Shown: positions 53,755 to 64,000 of the stretch, piece by piece
How positions within the stretch are numbered: position 1 is the first letter of the stretch
How the letters are laid out: each line of letters starts with the position of its first letter
Source: Anaeramoeba ignava
Lineage: Eukaryota > Metamonada > Anaeramoebidae
NCBI GenBank assembly: GCA_028826165.1
Contig: JAPDFW010000058.1
Coordinates: 1 to 64,000 of the forward strand
Direction of reading: 5' to 3'
Length of the DNA stretch: 64,000 nucleotides
Notes under the pieces: model-generated
What the model saw: only the letters and a program-made list of their open reading frames with translations
Databases searched by the model: none
What the model was told of the DNA's origin: nothing
Made by a program: the position numbers and the translations under genes

Positions 53755-55135
53755 TAAATTAAAGAGAAAAGAGAATTTAATTTTTATTATTAATATTAAA
53801 TTAATTTTAATTTCAATTTTATATTTAATTAAATAAATTTATTCAAAATAAAATATTAATTTGATTTTTATTATTAATATTTAATCAATTTTAATTTCAA
53901 TTTTTATATTTAATTAAATAAATTTATTCAAAATAAAATATTGATTTGATTTTTATTATTAATATTTAATTAATTTTAATTTCAATTTTTATATTTAATT
54001 AAATAAATTTATTTAAAATAAAATATTAATTTGATTTTTATTATTAATATTAAATTAATTTTTAATTTATTTTTATTAATTAAATAAATTTATTCAAAAA
54101 TAAAATATTAATTTGATTTTTATTATTAATGTTTATTTAATTTTAATTTCAATTTTTATATTTAATTAAATAAATTTATTCAAAATAATATATTAATTTG
54201 ATTTTTATTATTAATATTTAATAAATTTTAATTTCAATTTTAATATTTAATTAAATAAATTTATTTGAAATAAAATATTAATTTAATTTTTATTATTAAT
54301 ATTAAATAAATTTTAATTTCAATTTTTATATTTAATTAAATAAATTTATTCAAAATAAAATATTAATTTAATTTTTATTATTAATATTTAATCAATTTTA
54401 ATTTCAATTTTTATATTTAATTAAATAAATTTATTCAAAATAATATATTAATTTAATATTTATTATTAATATTAAATAAATTTTAATTTCAATTTTTATT
54501 TTTAATTAAATAAATTTATTCAAAATAAAATATTGATTTGATTTTTATTATTAATATTTAATTAAATTTTCAATTTTATATTTAATTAAATAAATTTATT
54601 CAAAATAAAATATTGATTTAAATTTTTATTAATATTTATTAATTTTAATTTCAATTTTTATATTTAATTAAATAAATTTATCCAAAATAATATATTGATT
54701 TAATTTTTATTGATATTTAATAAATTTTAATTTCAATTTTTATATTTAATTAAATAAATTTATTCAAAATAATATATTAATTTGATTTTCATTATTAATA
54801 TTTAATTAATTTTAATTTTAATTTTTATATTTAATTAAATAAATTTATTCAAAATAAAATATTAATTTGATTTTTATTATTAATATTAATTTAATTTTAA
54901 TTTCAATTTTTATATTTAATTAAATAAATTTATTCAAAATAATATATTAATTTAATATTTATTATTAATATTTAATTAATTTTAATTTCAATTTCTATAT
55001 TTAATTAAATAAATTTATCCAAAATAATATATTAATTTAATTTTTATTATTAATATTTATTTAATTTTAATTTCAATTTTTATATTTAATTAAATAAATT
55101 TATTCAAAATAATATATTAATTTAATATTTATTCA
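53755..55135. repeat. Tandem satellite, period about 86 bp, about 16 copies
   Basis: The unit contains TTAATTAAATAAATTTATTC, AAAATAAAATATTAATTTGA, then TTTTTATTATTAATATTTAA and TTTTAATTTCAATTTTTATA. It recurs from 53770 to the edge of the CPBP gene. Copies vary mainly as AAAATA/AATATA and GATTTT/AATTTT. No gene is present. Confidence 0.9.
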
Positions 55136-56102
55136 ATTTTAATTTTAATTTTGTTTTGATTACTTGGAATCAAATAATACACAGTTCTACTCATAATTTC
55201 ATCTGATAAAAGTAAAGAAATCATATTATTCACAGAATGCAAAATAATAGACAAATATATATTTCCAGTTAAAACAGTTACTAAACTAAATATCAATCCA
55301 ACAAGAAAAGAATTCAAAACAAAAAAAATCAAAGTAATAATCGCTTCTTTTCTTAAAGATACAACAAAAAGCATCTGCCAATGACTTATACTAAAGCAAA
55401 TACTTGTCCAAATAGATGCTTCAAAATATATTCTTTTTGTTTTTGTAACACTTCTTGAAAAAATATCCATCAAATATCGTGAGAATGTTATATTACGAAA
55501 AAAAATCTCTTCTGCAATTGGACTTAAAATTAAACCTTCAATCACTCTATGAACTTCTTTCAATTTTGCGAAGACAATAAATGCTTTATTCCAATAAACA
55601 CTCCATCCAAACAGAAAAAATAAATTGATTAAATGCAACCCAATTATTTCTATTACTGGATACATAAATAACTTTAATATCCCATTCAATTTTGATTTAT
55701 TTTGAATTGTATCCTTTTGATATTTTCTTTTTCTTTTTCTTTTTCTTTTTCTTTTTCTTTTTCTTTTGAAAATGGATTTGAAATCTTGAATAAATTTTGT
55801 AATTTATATCGATTTTTAAATAAAAACACCATAATTAAAAATTTAAAAAATAAATAAAAAATCATAAAAATCATCTTTCTTGATTTTTCTTGTCTAAAAT
55901 CTCTGTCTTCATTTTCATTTTCATCTTCATTTTGATATTCATTTTGATATTCATTTTCCTGCAAATCATCAAATCCAAAAAAAATTCTCAAAAATTCTTT
56001 TAAAATATCAAGTAAAAAATTTTTTAATAAATATAAGCTTAAATAAGAAATTAAATTAAATTCAATTGATTTTCGAAAGCAATGTAACAAATTCTTAAAC
56101 AT
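55129..56102 (-). pseudogene. CPBP (CAAX/Abi) intramembrane protease, frameshifted
   Basis: Two minus-strand frames continue one another. The 5' frame (56102 to 55686) starts MFKNLLHCFRKSIEFNLISY, has membrane helices and an acidic NEYQNEYQNEDENENED insert, and ends in an EKEKEKEK tract. The 3' frame (to 55129) carries the CPBP core: LILSPIAEEIFFRN with the EExxxR motif, FSISHWQM with a catalytic-type His, and IILHSVNNM with HxxxN. The 3' frame has no ATG at its beginning and opens through the same GAAAAA tract, so a one-base-type change in the tract at about 55710-55765 probably splits one gene. CPBP proteases cleave prenylated or peptide substrates in membranes. The frameshift could be real, somatic or an assembly error in the repeat. 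Confidence 0.7.
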
Positions 56103-56215
56103 TTTTCAACTATATTTTTTTTTAAAAATGAAAAAATGAAAAAATGAAAAAATTTATGAAAAATTTATTTGGAAAATACAAAATCATTTTTTTAAAAGAA
56201 AAAGAAGTTATTAAA

Positions 56216-57610
56216 CTATTTCTTAATTTGCAAACTTTTTCGATACAAAAAAATCTCACAACATTTAAAATATTCATTTCCTTTTTCATCAATAAGCATT
56301 AAATTCAAATCATATCGAACACTACATTTATTTTCAATATTTGGATAAGTTGGTTTTAATCTTATACTTTGCAAGAATATTCGGATTGGGATGCAATCAC
56401 CTTTATTCGGTGAACCATCCATAATTTCAAATTTTGCCAATACTTCAGCATTCCGAATAACTTCATCTGTTGCTATTATTGTTTCTTGTCTTATAAATGA
56501 TATTTCCATTGATCTTAATTTAACTCTTGAAAATATGAAGAAAACTTTTCCAATTAAAACATCTTGAAGATCATAACTTTTTTTTTAAATAATAATAATA
56601 TTAAAATTATTTTAAAATAACAAAAATTCCTTTTTTTTTTTTGCTTTTTTCTGCTCCAATTTACTTTAATTTAAGATATTCTATTTGTATATGCAAACAA
56701 TTAGGAACTCCAACTTCTATTTGAATTGGATTTCCTTTATCTTCTATTTCTTGTTTTTTTAAGATCCAAATATCGAATTCCTGATTTAAATTTTTTGAGA
56801 AAGATCTTTTGATTGAAACTTGGATAAAATAACTAAATCAAATTAATTAAAATCAAAATTAAAATTCAATTTTAAATTAAAATTTAAATTCAAATTAAAA
56901 TTAAAATTAAAATTCAAATTAAAATCAAAATTAAAATTCAAATTAAAATCAAAATTAAAATTCAAATTAAAATTAAAATTAAAATTCAAATTAAAATTAA
57001 AATTAAAATCAAAATTAAAATTAAAATTAAAATTTAAATTAAAATTCAAATTAAAATTAAAATTAAAATTAAAATCAAAATTCAAATTAAAATTCAATTT
57101 TGAAATTCAAATCAAAATTCAAAAAAAATGTCTTTTTGGTTTGATTAATTTATATACCGAACACAAATTAATTTACCAACAAATGATTCATATAATTTCT
57201 CTACATTTTCAAATTCAAATTCCCATTCTTTTTTCCCTTTTATTATTGTCTTTGAGGAAATTTGTTTTGTTATTGATAGAAACTTATAAGGTTTTTCACC
57301 TTTAATTTCTTTTATTTTTTTTTTGATTTTTTTTATTTCCATTTTTTAAAAATTAATTCTTAATTTTTTTTCATGATTAAAAAATGAAATTACCAAGTTG
57401 GCCAATAAATTCGATTAGTATTTCATTAAATTTAAAATATTTCCCATTTTTTATTTGTAATAATATTGTTCCTGAAATATTTTCTTCTGAACCAAAAAGT
57501 GGAATTCTTTTATAAGCATTTCCAAATTTTTTCGAAATTTCGTCTCTCTTTTTAATATCTTTAATTTTTAATAAAAATTGAGAAATGCTTTCGGGTAAAT
57601 TTGATGCCAT
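56216..57610 (-). CDS. VPS26: Retromer subunit VPS26
   Basis: VPS26 is the arrestin-fold subunit of the endosomal retromer. Minus-strand exons 57394-57610, 57158-57308, 56665-56832 and 56216-56576 join in phase to 298 residues (human about 327). Exon 1: MASNLPESISQFLLKIKDIK and FGSEENISGTILLQIKNGKY, ending EFIGQL. Exon 2: EIKGEKPYKFLSITKQISSK and EWEFEFENVEKLYESFVGKL. Exon 3: YFIQVSIKRSFSKNLNQEFD and IQIEVGVPNCLHIQIEYLKL. Exon 4: YDLQDVLIGKVFFIFSRVKL, AKFEIMDGSPNKGDCIPIRI and KCSVRYDLNLMLIDEKGNEY, then CCEIFLYRK. All align with VPS26, including the conserved EIMDG and SVRY motifs. The C-terminal disordered tail is absent. Intron 2 is a hexamer array. Confidence 0.95.
56845..57120. repeat. AAATTA/AAATTC/AAATCA array, VPS26 intron 2
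   Basis: The intron at 56833-57157 is made of AAAATTAAAATTCAAATTAAAATCA words. The flanking introns of VPS26 are short and not repetitive. Confidence 0.92.
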
Positions 57611-57716
57611 TTTTATTGGCAAAAAGAAAGAGAAACAAAAGAAAAAAAATGATTTGAAAATTTAAAAAAAAAACAAATTTTTTTTTTCATTTTTTTATTT
57701 TTTATAATTTTTTTTT
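57611..57716. promoter_or_regulatory. Compact head-to-head promoter region
   Basis: Only 106 bp separate the VPS26 start (minus) from the N/Q-rich gene start (plus). The sequence is A runs on the left and T runs on the right, with no specific element recognised. Confidence 0.4.
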
Positions 57717-60700
57717 ATGCAAAATAATTTACAAAAAGAAAAACAAATTCAAGAGCAAAAAGATTTAATCGAAAAAGAAACAAAACTTGAAGAAATTGAT
57801 AATAAAATGCAAAGCAAGTTTCAACCAGAGCATTTTATTTCATCAAATCAAAAAGTAGACAATTCTATAATTCAAAAAGAGGAAAAAACAAATGAAACTT
57901 CAAATATTTCTTTTACCTCTCCAACAATTAATGAAGAAAATCAAAATGAAAATCAAATTGAAAATCAAATTGAAAATCAAAATCAAAATCAAAATGAAAA
58001 TCAAAATCAAACTGAAAATGAAAATCAAATTGAAAATGAAAATCAAAATCAAAATCAAAATCAAATTGAAAATGAAAATCAAAATCAAAATGAAAATGAA
58101 AATGAAAATCAAAATGAAAATGAAAATCAAAATCAAAATCAAAATCAAAATCAAAATCAAAATCAAAATCAAAATCAAAATCAAAATCAAAATCAAAATC
58201 AAAATCAAAATGAAATTCAAACTGAAAATCAAAATCAAAATCAAAATCAAAATGAAAATCAAAATGAAAATCAAAATCAAAATCAAAATGAAAATCAAAA
58301 TCAAAATGAAAATGAAAATGAAAATGAAAATGAAAATGAAAATGAAAATCAAATTGAAAATGAAAATCAAAATGAAAATCAAAATGAAATTCAAAATCAA
58401 AATGAAAATCAAAATGAAAATCAAAATGAAAATGAAAATCAAAATCAAAATCAAAATCAAAATGAAAATCAAAATGAAAATCAAAATGAAAATCAAAATG
58501 AAAATCAAAATGAAAATCAAAATGAAAATCAAAATGAAAATCAAAATCAAATTGAAAATCAAATTGAAAATGAAAATCAAAATGAAAATCAAAATCAAAA
58601 TCAAAATGAAAATGAAAATGAAAATGAAAATCAAAATCAAAATCAAAATGAAAATCAAAATCAAAATGAAAATCAAAATGAAAATGAAAATCAAATTCAA
58701 AATCAAAATCAAAATCAAATTGAAAATCAAAATGAAAATGAAAATGAAAATGAAAATGAAAATGAAAATCAAAATGAAAATCAAAATGAAAATCAAAATG
58801 AAAATCAAAATCAAAATCAAAATCAAAATCAAAATCAAAATCAAAATCAAAATCAAAATCAAAATCAAAATCAAAATCAAAATCAAAATCAAAATCAAAA
58901 TCAAAATCAAAATCAAAATCAAAATCAAAATCAAAATCAAAATCAAAATCAAAATCAAACTGAAAATGAAAATGAAAATGAAAATGAAAATGAAAATCAA
59001 AATGAAAATGAAAATGAAAATGAAAATCAAAATGAAATTGAAAATGAAAATGAAAATGAAAATCAAAATCAAAATGAAAATGAAAATGAAATTGAAAATG
59101 AAAATCAAAATGAAAATGAAAATCAAAATGAAAATCAAAATGAAAATCAAAATGAAAATCAAAATCAAAATGAAAATGAAAATGAAAATCAAAATCAAAA
59201 TCAAAATGAAAATGAAAATCAAAATGAAAATCAAATTGAAAATGAAAATGAAATTGAAAATGAAAATCAAAATCAAAATGAAATTGAAAATCAAAATGAA
59301 ATTGAAAATCAAAATGAAAATGAAATTGAAAATGAAAATCAAAATGAAAATCAAAATGAAAATGAAAATGAAAATGAAAATCAAAATCAAAATCAAAATC
59401 AAAATGAAAATGAAAATGAAAATGAAAATGAAAATGAAAATCAAAATCAAAATGAAAATGAAAATGAAACTAAAGTAAAAACTAGACACATTTGGAAAAT
59501 ACCTTCCGAATCAAAAAAAAGAAATACAAATGAAAAATTCAAAACACAAAAAAAGAGGTTTCAATACAGATTAAAAAATTCACAAAAAAATAATGAGAAA
59601 AAAACAGATAATACATCTAAATGGAAAAGAAAAAATCAAGAGAATTCTTTCGATTTAAATAAAGATATATCAAATCAAGATCAAAGTTTTAATGAAAAAG
59701 ATCAAGAAAAAACTGAAAACAAATCAAATAGACAAATATTCTCAAGGAAAAAAAGGAATAACAAAAGAAGATTTCAAAGAAAATCAAGAAATGATAATGA
59801 TAAAAGATCATTTTCAAATGAAAGAAGATTCCAAAGAAAACCAAGAAATGATAATGAAGATAATAATAATAATAACAAAGATGATATTAATCAAAGATCA
59901 TTTTCAAATGAAAGAAGATTTCAAAGAAATCGAAGAGATAATAATAATAATAATAAGCAAAGAAGATTCCAAAGAAAATCAAGAAATGATAATGAAGATA
60001 ATATTAATCAAAGATCATTTTCAAATGAAAGGAAATTCCAAAGAAAATCAAGAGATGATAATGATAAAAGATCATTTGTAAATGAAAGAAGATTTCAAAG
60101 AAAACCAAGAAACGATGATAATAATAGTGAAGATAATAATAATATTAATCAAAGATCATTTTCAAATCAAAGAAGATTCCAAAGAAGGCCAAAAGATGAC
60201 AACTATGATAACAATAAAAATAAAAGAGTATTTCAGAGAAAAGAAAATAAAGAAGAAGAAAAGGATAACAACAACAACAACAATAATAATAATAATCAAA
60301 GAAGATTCCAAAGAAAGGAAAGTAGAGATAATAACAAATCAAGATTTCGAAGAAAAACAAGAAATGAAAATAATGAATCAAAATTTCAAAGAAATGATAA
60401 TATAAGAAATGATAATTGGAATAATAACCAAAACTCACTTGAAAATGAATCAAAATTTCAAAGAAAAGATAATATAAGAAATGATAATTGGAATAATAAC
60501 CAAAATCAACTTGAAAATGAATCAAAATTTAAAAGAAATGATAATAGAAAAAATGATAATTGGAATAACAATCAAAACCCACTTGAAAATGAATCAAAAT
60601 TTCAAAGAAATGATAACAGAAGAAATGATAATTGGAATAATAATCAAAACCCACTTGAAAATGAATCAAAATTTCAAAGAAATGATAATAGAAGAAATGA

Positions 60701-62502
60701 TGATTGGAATAATAACCAAAATCCACTTGAAAATGAATCAAAATTTAAAAGAAATGATAATAGAAGAAATGATAATTGGAATAATAACCAAAATCCACTT
60801 GAAAATGAATCAAAATTTAAAAGAAAAGATAATAGAAGAAATGATAATTGGAATAATAACCAAAATCAAATCGAAAATCAATCAAAATTTAAAAGAAAAG
60901 ATAATAGAAGAAATGATAATTGGAATAACAATCAAAACCCACTTGAAAATGAATCAAAATTTAAAAGAAATGATAACAGAAAAAATGATAATTGGAATAA
61001 CAATCAAAACCCACTTGAAAATGAATCAAAATTTCAAAGAAAAGATAATAGAAGAAATGATAATTGGAATAATAATCAAAATCCACTTGAAAATGAATCA
61101 AAATTTCAAAGAAAACCACAAAACAATAATAAAAGAAATGATAATTGGAATAATAACCAAAATCAAATCGAAAATCAATCAAAATTTCAAAGAAATGATA
61201 ATATAAGAAATGATAATTGGAATAACAATCAAAATCAAATCGAAAATCAATCAAAATTTAAAAGAAATGATAACAGAAAAAATGATAATTGGAATAATAA
61301 CCAAAACCCACTTGAAAATGAATCAAAATTTCAAAGAAAAGATAATATAAGAAATGATAATTGGAATAATAACCAAAATCCACTTGAAAATGAATCAAAA
61401 TTTAAAAGAAATGATAATAGAAGAAATGACAATTGGAATAATAATCAAAATCAAATTGAAAATGAATCAAGATTTCAAAGAAAAGATAATATAAGAAATG
61501 ATAATTGGAATAATAATAAAAATCAAATTGAAAATCAATCAAAATTTAAAAGAAATGATAATTGGAATAATAACCAAAATCAAATTGAAAATCAATCAAA
61601 ATTTCAAAGAAATGATAATTGGAATAATAATAAAAATCCACTTGAAAATGAATCAAAATTTAAAAGAAATGATAATAGAAGAAATGATAATTGGAATAAT
61701 AATAAAAATCCACTTGAAAATCAATCAAAATTTCAAAGAAATGATAATTGGAATAATAATCAAAATCAAATTGAAAATCAATCAAAATTTCAAAGAAATG
61801 ATAATATAAGAAATGATAATTGAAAATCAATCAAAATTTAAAAGAAATGATAATTGGAATAATAACCAAAATCAAATTGAAAATGAATCAAAATTTAAAA
61901 GAAAACCACAAAACGATAATAGAAGAAATGATAATTGGAATAATAATAAAAATCCACTTGAAAATCAATCAAAATTTCAAAGAAAAGATAATAGAAGAAA
62001 TGATAATTGGAATAATAATCAAAATCAAATTGAAAATCAATCAAAATTTCAAAGAAATGATAATTGGAATAATAACCAAAATCAAATTGAAAATGAATCA
62101 AAATTTCAAAGAAATGATAATTGGAATAATAATCAAAATCAAATTGAAAATCAATCAAAATTTCAAAGAAATGATAATTGGAATAATAATCAAAATCAAA
62201 TCGAAAATCAATCAAAATTTAAAAGAAATGATAACAGAAAAAATGAACATAATCAAAATATCCTCCCACTTGAACAAATGGTTCAACAACCAAAGGAAGA
62301 TTTCATGCAGAACAAAAACCAAAACCAAAATTATATGGATCAAAATATTCCATACAGTTCAATAAAACCTCAAAGAAAAGCAATTCATATAGAAGAAGAA
62401 AAACAATCACATTTTTCACCAAATTTTCAAGCAAAAAATCAAAATCAAAATCAAAATCAAAATCAAAATCAAAATCAAAATGATTCAAAATCAGTAAATT
62501 GA
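57717..62502 (+). CDS. Giant Asn/Gln/Glu-rich repeat protein (frameshifted)
   Basis: The first open frame runs from MQNNLQKEKQIQEQKDLIEK at 57717 to a stop at 61823 (1368 residues); the second runs from about 61813 to 62502. Residues 1-74 are ordinary charged sequence. Residues about 75-583 are nothing but N, Q, E and rare I/T, coded by AATCAA and AATGAA hexamers. About 584-880 are basic, with RRFQRKPRNDN and KRSFSNERRFQRK repeats. From about 880 a repeat of roughly 25-30 residues, RNDNWNNNQNPLENESKFQR, runs about 20 times. At 61819-61823 a 23-base deletion inside one unit shifts the frame; the same repeat continues in the second frame to KAIHIEEEKQSHFSPNFQAK and NDSKSVN. A prion-like or RNA-associated disordered role is inferred from composition only. 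The TCA/GTAAAT at 62491-62499 can be a splice donor into the ankyrin-BTB exons. Confidence 0.65.
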
Positions 62503-62560
62503 TTTTTCTTTTAAACAAAATTCAATATAAATATAAATACAATTTTTTTTTTGATATTAG

Positions 62561-64000
62561 TCAAATCTTCTATTTAATACTTATTTTCACCACGACGAAA
62601 AAGAAATTGAACGTTTATTAAAAGAAGGTGCATTATCTCATGATTTTGAAGTAAATTAATTTTTTTGAAATAAATACTTTCCCTTTTATTTATCACAAAA
62701 ACAAACATATTTTTTTTTATTTCAAAAATTAGAATGTAAACTTTTTTTTACAATTTTGATTAAATTTTGATTAAAATTAAAATTAAAAAAAAAAGAATAC
62801 ACCTCTTCACGCAGCAATCCAAAGTCATTGTTCTCATAATATTATTCGTCTTTTATTAAATCATGGAGCAAAAGTTAATATGCGAAATGTATTAAAATGA
62901 AAATGAACATTTTGATTTACATTTTCTAAAAATATCCTTTTTTTTTAGAGCGTAATTCTTGAATTGTTTCATTTTCTTATTAGATTTTGATTTTGATTTT
63001 TATTTTTTGAATTTAGTTTGTAAATTTTTTTTTCCTTTTAAATTAAAAAATTAAAAATAAAATATTTGATTTTTGGATTGAAATATTATTAGGATCTTCC
63101 TCCATTATATTATGCATGCAAATCTGGATATCCAGTTACAAAATTACTTTTAGATTTTGGAGCAAATCCAAATTTACTTTTTGTATTAATTATTTACGAT
63201 TAAAACAAAAATTTTTTTTTTGATTTAGAAAATTAATTATTTGATAAAATAGCCAGTAAATAATTTTTGGATTTATTTAAAAAATAATTCTAAAATGATC
63301 TTTTTTTCTTTTTAGATTGTAATAAAAAAAAAATAAATTAAAAATTCGAAAATTAAAAATTCGAAAATTAAAATAAATAGGAAGAACAATTTTGTCAAGA
63401 TCAAAAAACAGAAGATCTAATAATAAGATACAATTCGTTAGTTGAAGATATGCAAAATTTACTGAATAATCAATTCACGAGTGATCTATCAATTAGAACA
63501 AAAGATGGAAGAATTCTTGTTCACAAAAATATAGTTTCAATCCGGATTGGATCGATAACAGTTCTTCAAGATATTTTTTCAAAATATTCAACAAATGTAG
63601 CGAATGATATAGCAGAATGGATTTATGGGAAAAATGAAACGGAAGTTCAATTTTTATCGAATATTCATTTCTTTATGGAACAATTAGGAATTAAAAATTG
63701 GGAAAAACTTTCAGGAAGAAACGGTTTACTTCAAGATCTTTCGAGACTTTTTAGAGATGAAAAATCAATGGATTGTGAAATTGTTATTAATAATCAAAGT
63801 TTCAAAGTTCATCGCTCAGTTTTAATGGCAAGAAGCAATTTTTTCCTTGAAGTTTTTAAAGGAAACTTAAGTATTCATCGTGAAAAAAAATCTTTTTTAA
63901 CTCAAACTATTCAAGAATTGATTCATTTCTTTTATTTTGATGAGATTTCTTCTGGTTTACCAAAATCTGTTTTGAATGAACTTAAAGAAGCAGTTTCATA
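62561..64000 (+). CDS. Ankyrin-BTB protein (ABTB1-like), 3' end beyond window
   Basis: Exons at about 62561-62650, 62796-62888, 63094-63182 and 63381 to the window edge keep phase 0. Exon 1 has YFHHDEKEIERLLKEGALSH. Exon 2 is an ankyrin repeat, NTPLHAAIQSHCSHNIIRLL then LNHGAKVNMRN. Exon 3 is another: DLPPLYYACKSGYPVTKLLL then DFGANPNLLF. Exon 4 has a first BTB-like segment (FTSDLSIRTKDGRILVHKNI) and a second, better one (MDCEIVINNQSFKVHRSVLM, ARSNFFLEVFKGN). Two or three ankyrin repeats followed by two BTB domains is the layout of ABTB1/BPOZ proteins, Cullin-3 adaptor candidates. No ATG precedes exon 1 in frame; the acceptor TTTTGATATTAG instead suggests it continues the N/Q-rich gene upstream. 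Confidence 0.75.

Noticed and set aside
57892-59489. 528- and 529-codon ORFs (KIKMKMK on plus, FILIFIF on minus) overlapping the N/Q-rich gene
   Set aside because: Other frames of the same AATCAA/AATGAA hexamers. The NQNE frame continues into non-repetitive sequence on both sides, the others do not.
1-64000. Alternative genetic code (frequent TAA/TAG in apparent genes)
   Set aside because: Secure genes end at TAA (SF3A2, Rpn3), TAG (VPS26, YeeE A) and TGA elsewhere, with no internal stops once introns are removed.
1-64000. tRNA, rRNA, phage or bacterial operon content
   Set aside because: None found by eye. YeeE, DUF4291 and CPBP are bacterial-type families, but YeeE has spliceosomal introns and the others carry host-like low-complexity tracts.

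Overview
The window looks like nuclear DNA of a very AT-rich, free-living eukaryotic protist. It has spliced genes with GT-AG introns, eukaryote-only machinery (SF3A2, the Rpn3/PSMD3 proteasome lid subunit, VPS26 retromer, actin-related protein, RCC1, TALE homeodomain, USP-type deubiquitinase) and uses TAA, TAG and TGA as stops under the standard code. BTB-TLDc proteins, ankyrin-BTB proteins, Asn/Gln-rich proteins, an acetyl-CoA synthetase and bacterial-type YeeE/YedE sulfur transporters together recall amoeboid anaerobes such as Anaeramoeba. That assignment is inference; no rRNA or other marker is present.

Layout. 1-5.4 kb: low-complexity DNA and decayed coding fragments. 5.5-8.3 kb: a transposase-like (RNase H/DDE) domain followed by a complete USP deubiquitinase core, with a frame-broken 5' part. 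8.8-9.8 kb: a tandem satellite of about 145 bp. 9.8-16.1 kb: SF3A2, an RCC1-repeat protein, a TALE homeobox gene and a BTB-TLDc gene. 16.5-18.3 kb: a minisatellite of about 61 bp. 19.2-23.2 kb: a divergent actin-related protein and a profilin-like gene, head to head. 23.7-29.1 kb: a secreted vitellogenin-type lipid-transfer protein. 29.5-34.9 kb: a second BTB-TLDc gene and Rpn3, tail to tail. 34.9-36.7 kb: a satellite of about 154 bp. 37.0-41.9 kb: a four-span membrane protein and acetyl-CoA synthetase. 42.2-51.0 kb: three tandem YeeE/YedE genes. 51.2-57.6 kb: a DUF4291 protein, a frameshifted CPBP protease and VPS26, separated by satellites. 57.7-64 kb: a giant N/Q/E-rich ORF that probably splices into an ankyrin-BTB gene running off the window.

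The strongest theme is architectural. Exons are compact and intergenic gaps are often 60-200 bp, but nearly every long intron is filled with a simple repeat peculiar to that gene: AAATAT hexamers in SF3A2, TTATAAAATTATT-like units in the profilin-like gene, AAATTA/AAATTG units in the lipid-transfer protein, TTTTAA and AAATAAATTT units in Rpn3, 8-mers in the four-span gene, GATTT/AATTT pentamers in YeeE copy A. I joined exons by phase and family alignment across these repeats, so several genes that look like fragments (SF3A2, Rpn3, VPS26, YeeE, ACS) become full or near-full length. The three YeeE paralogs give a natural experiment: the same first intron is about 1977, 82 and 71 bp.

Many low-complexity ORFs ([20 protein letters not shown] and antisense of NQNE) are read-through of these repeats and are not annotated as genes. 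All exon borders come from reading the sequence by eye and need transcript confirmation.
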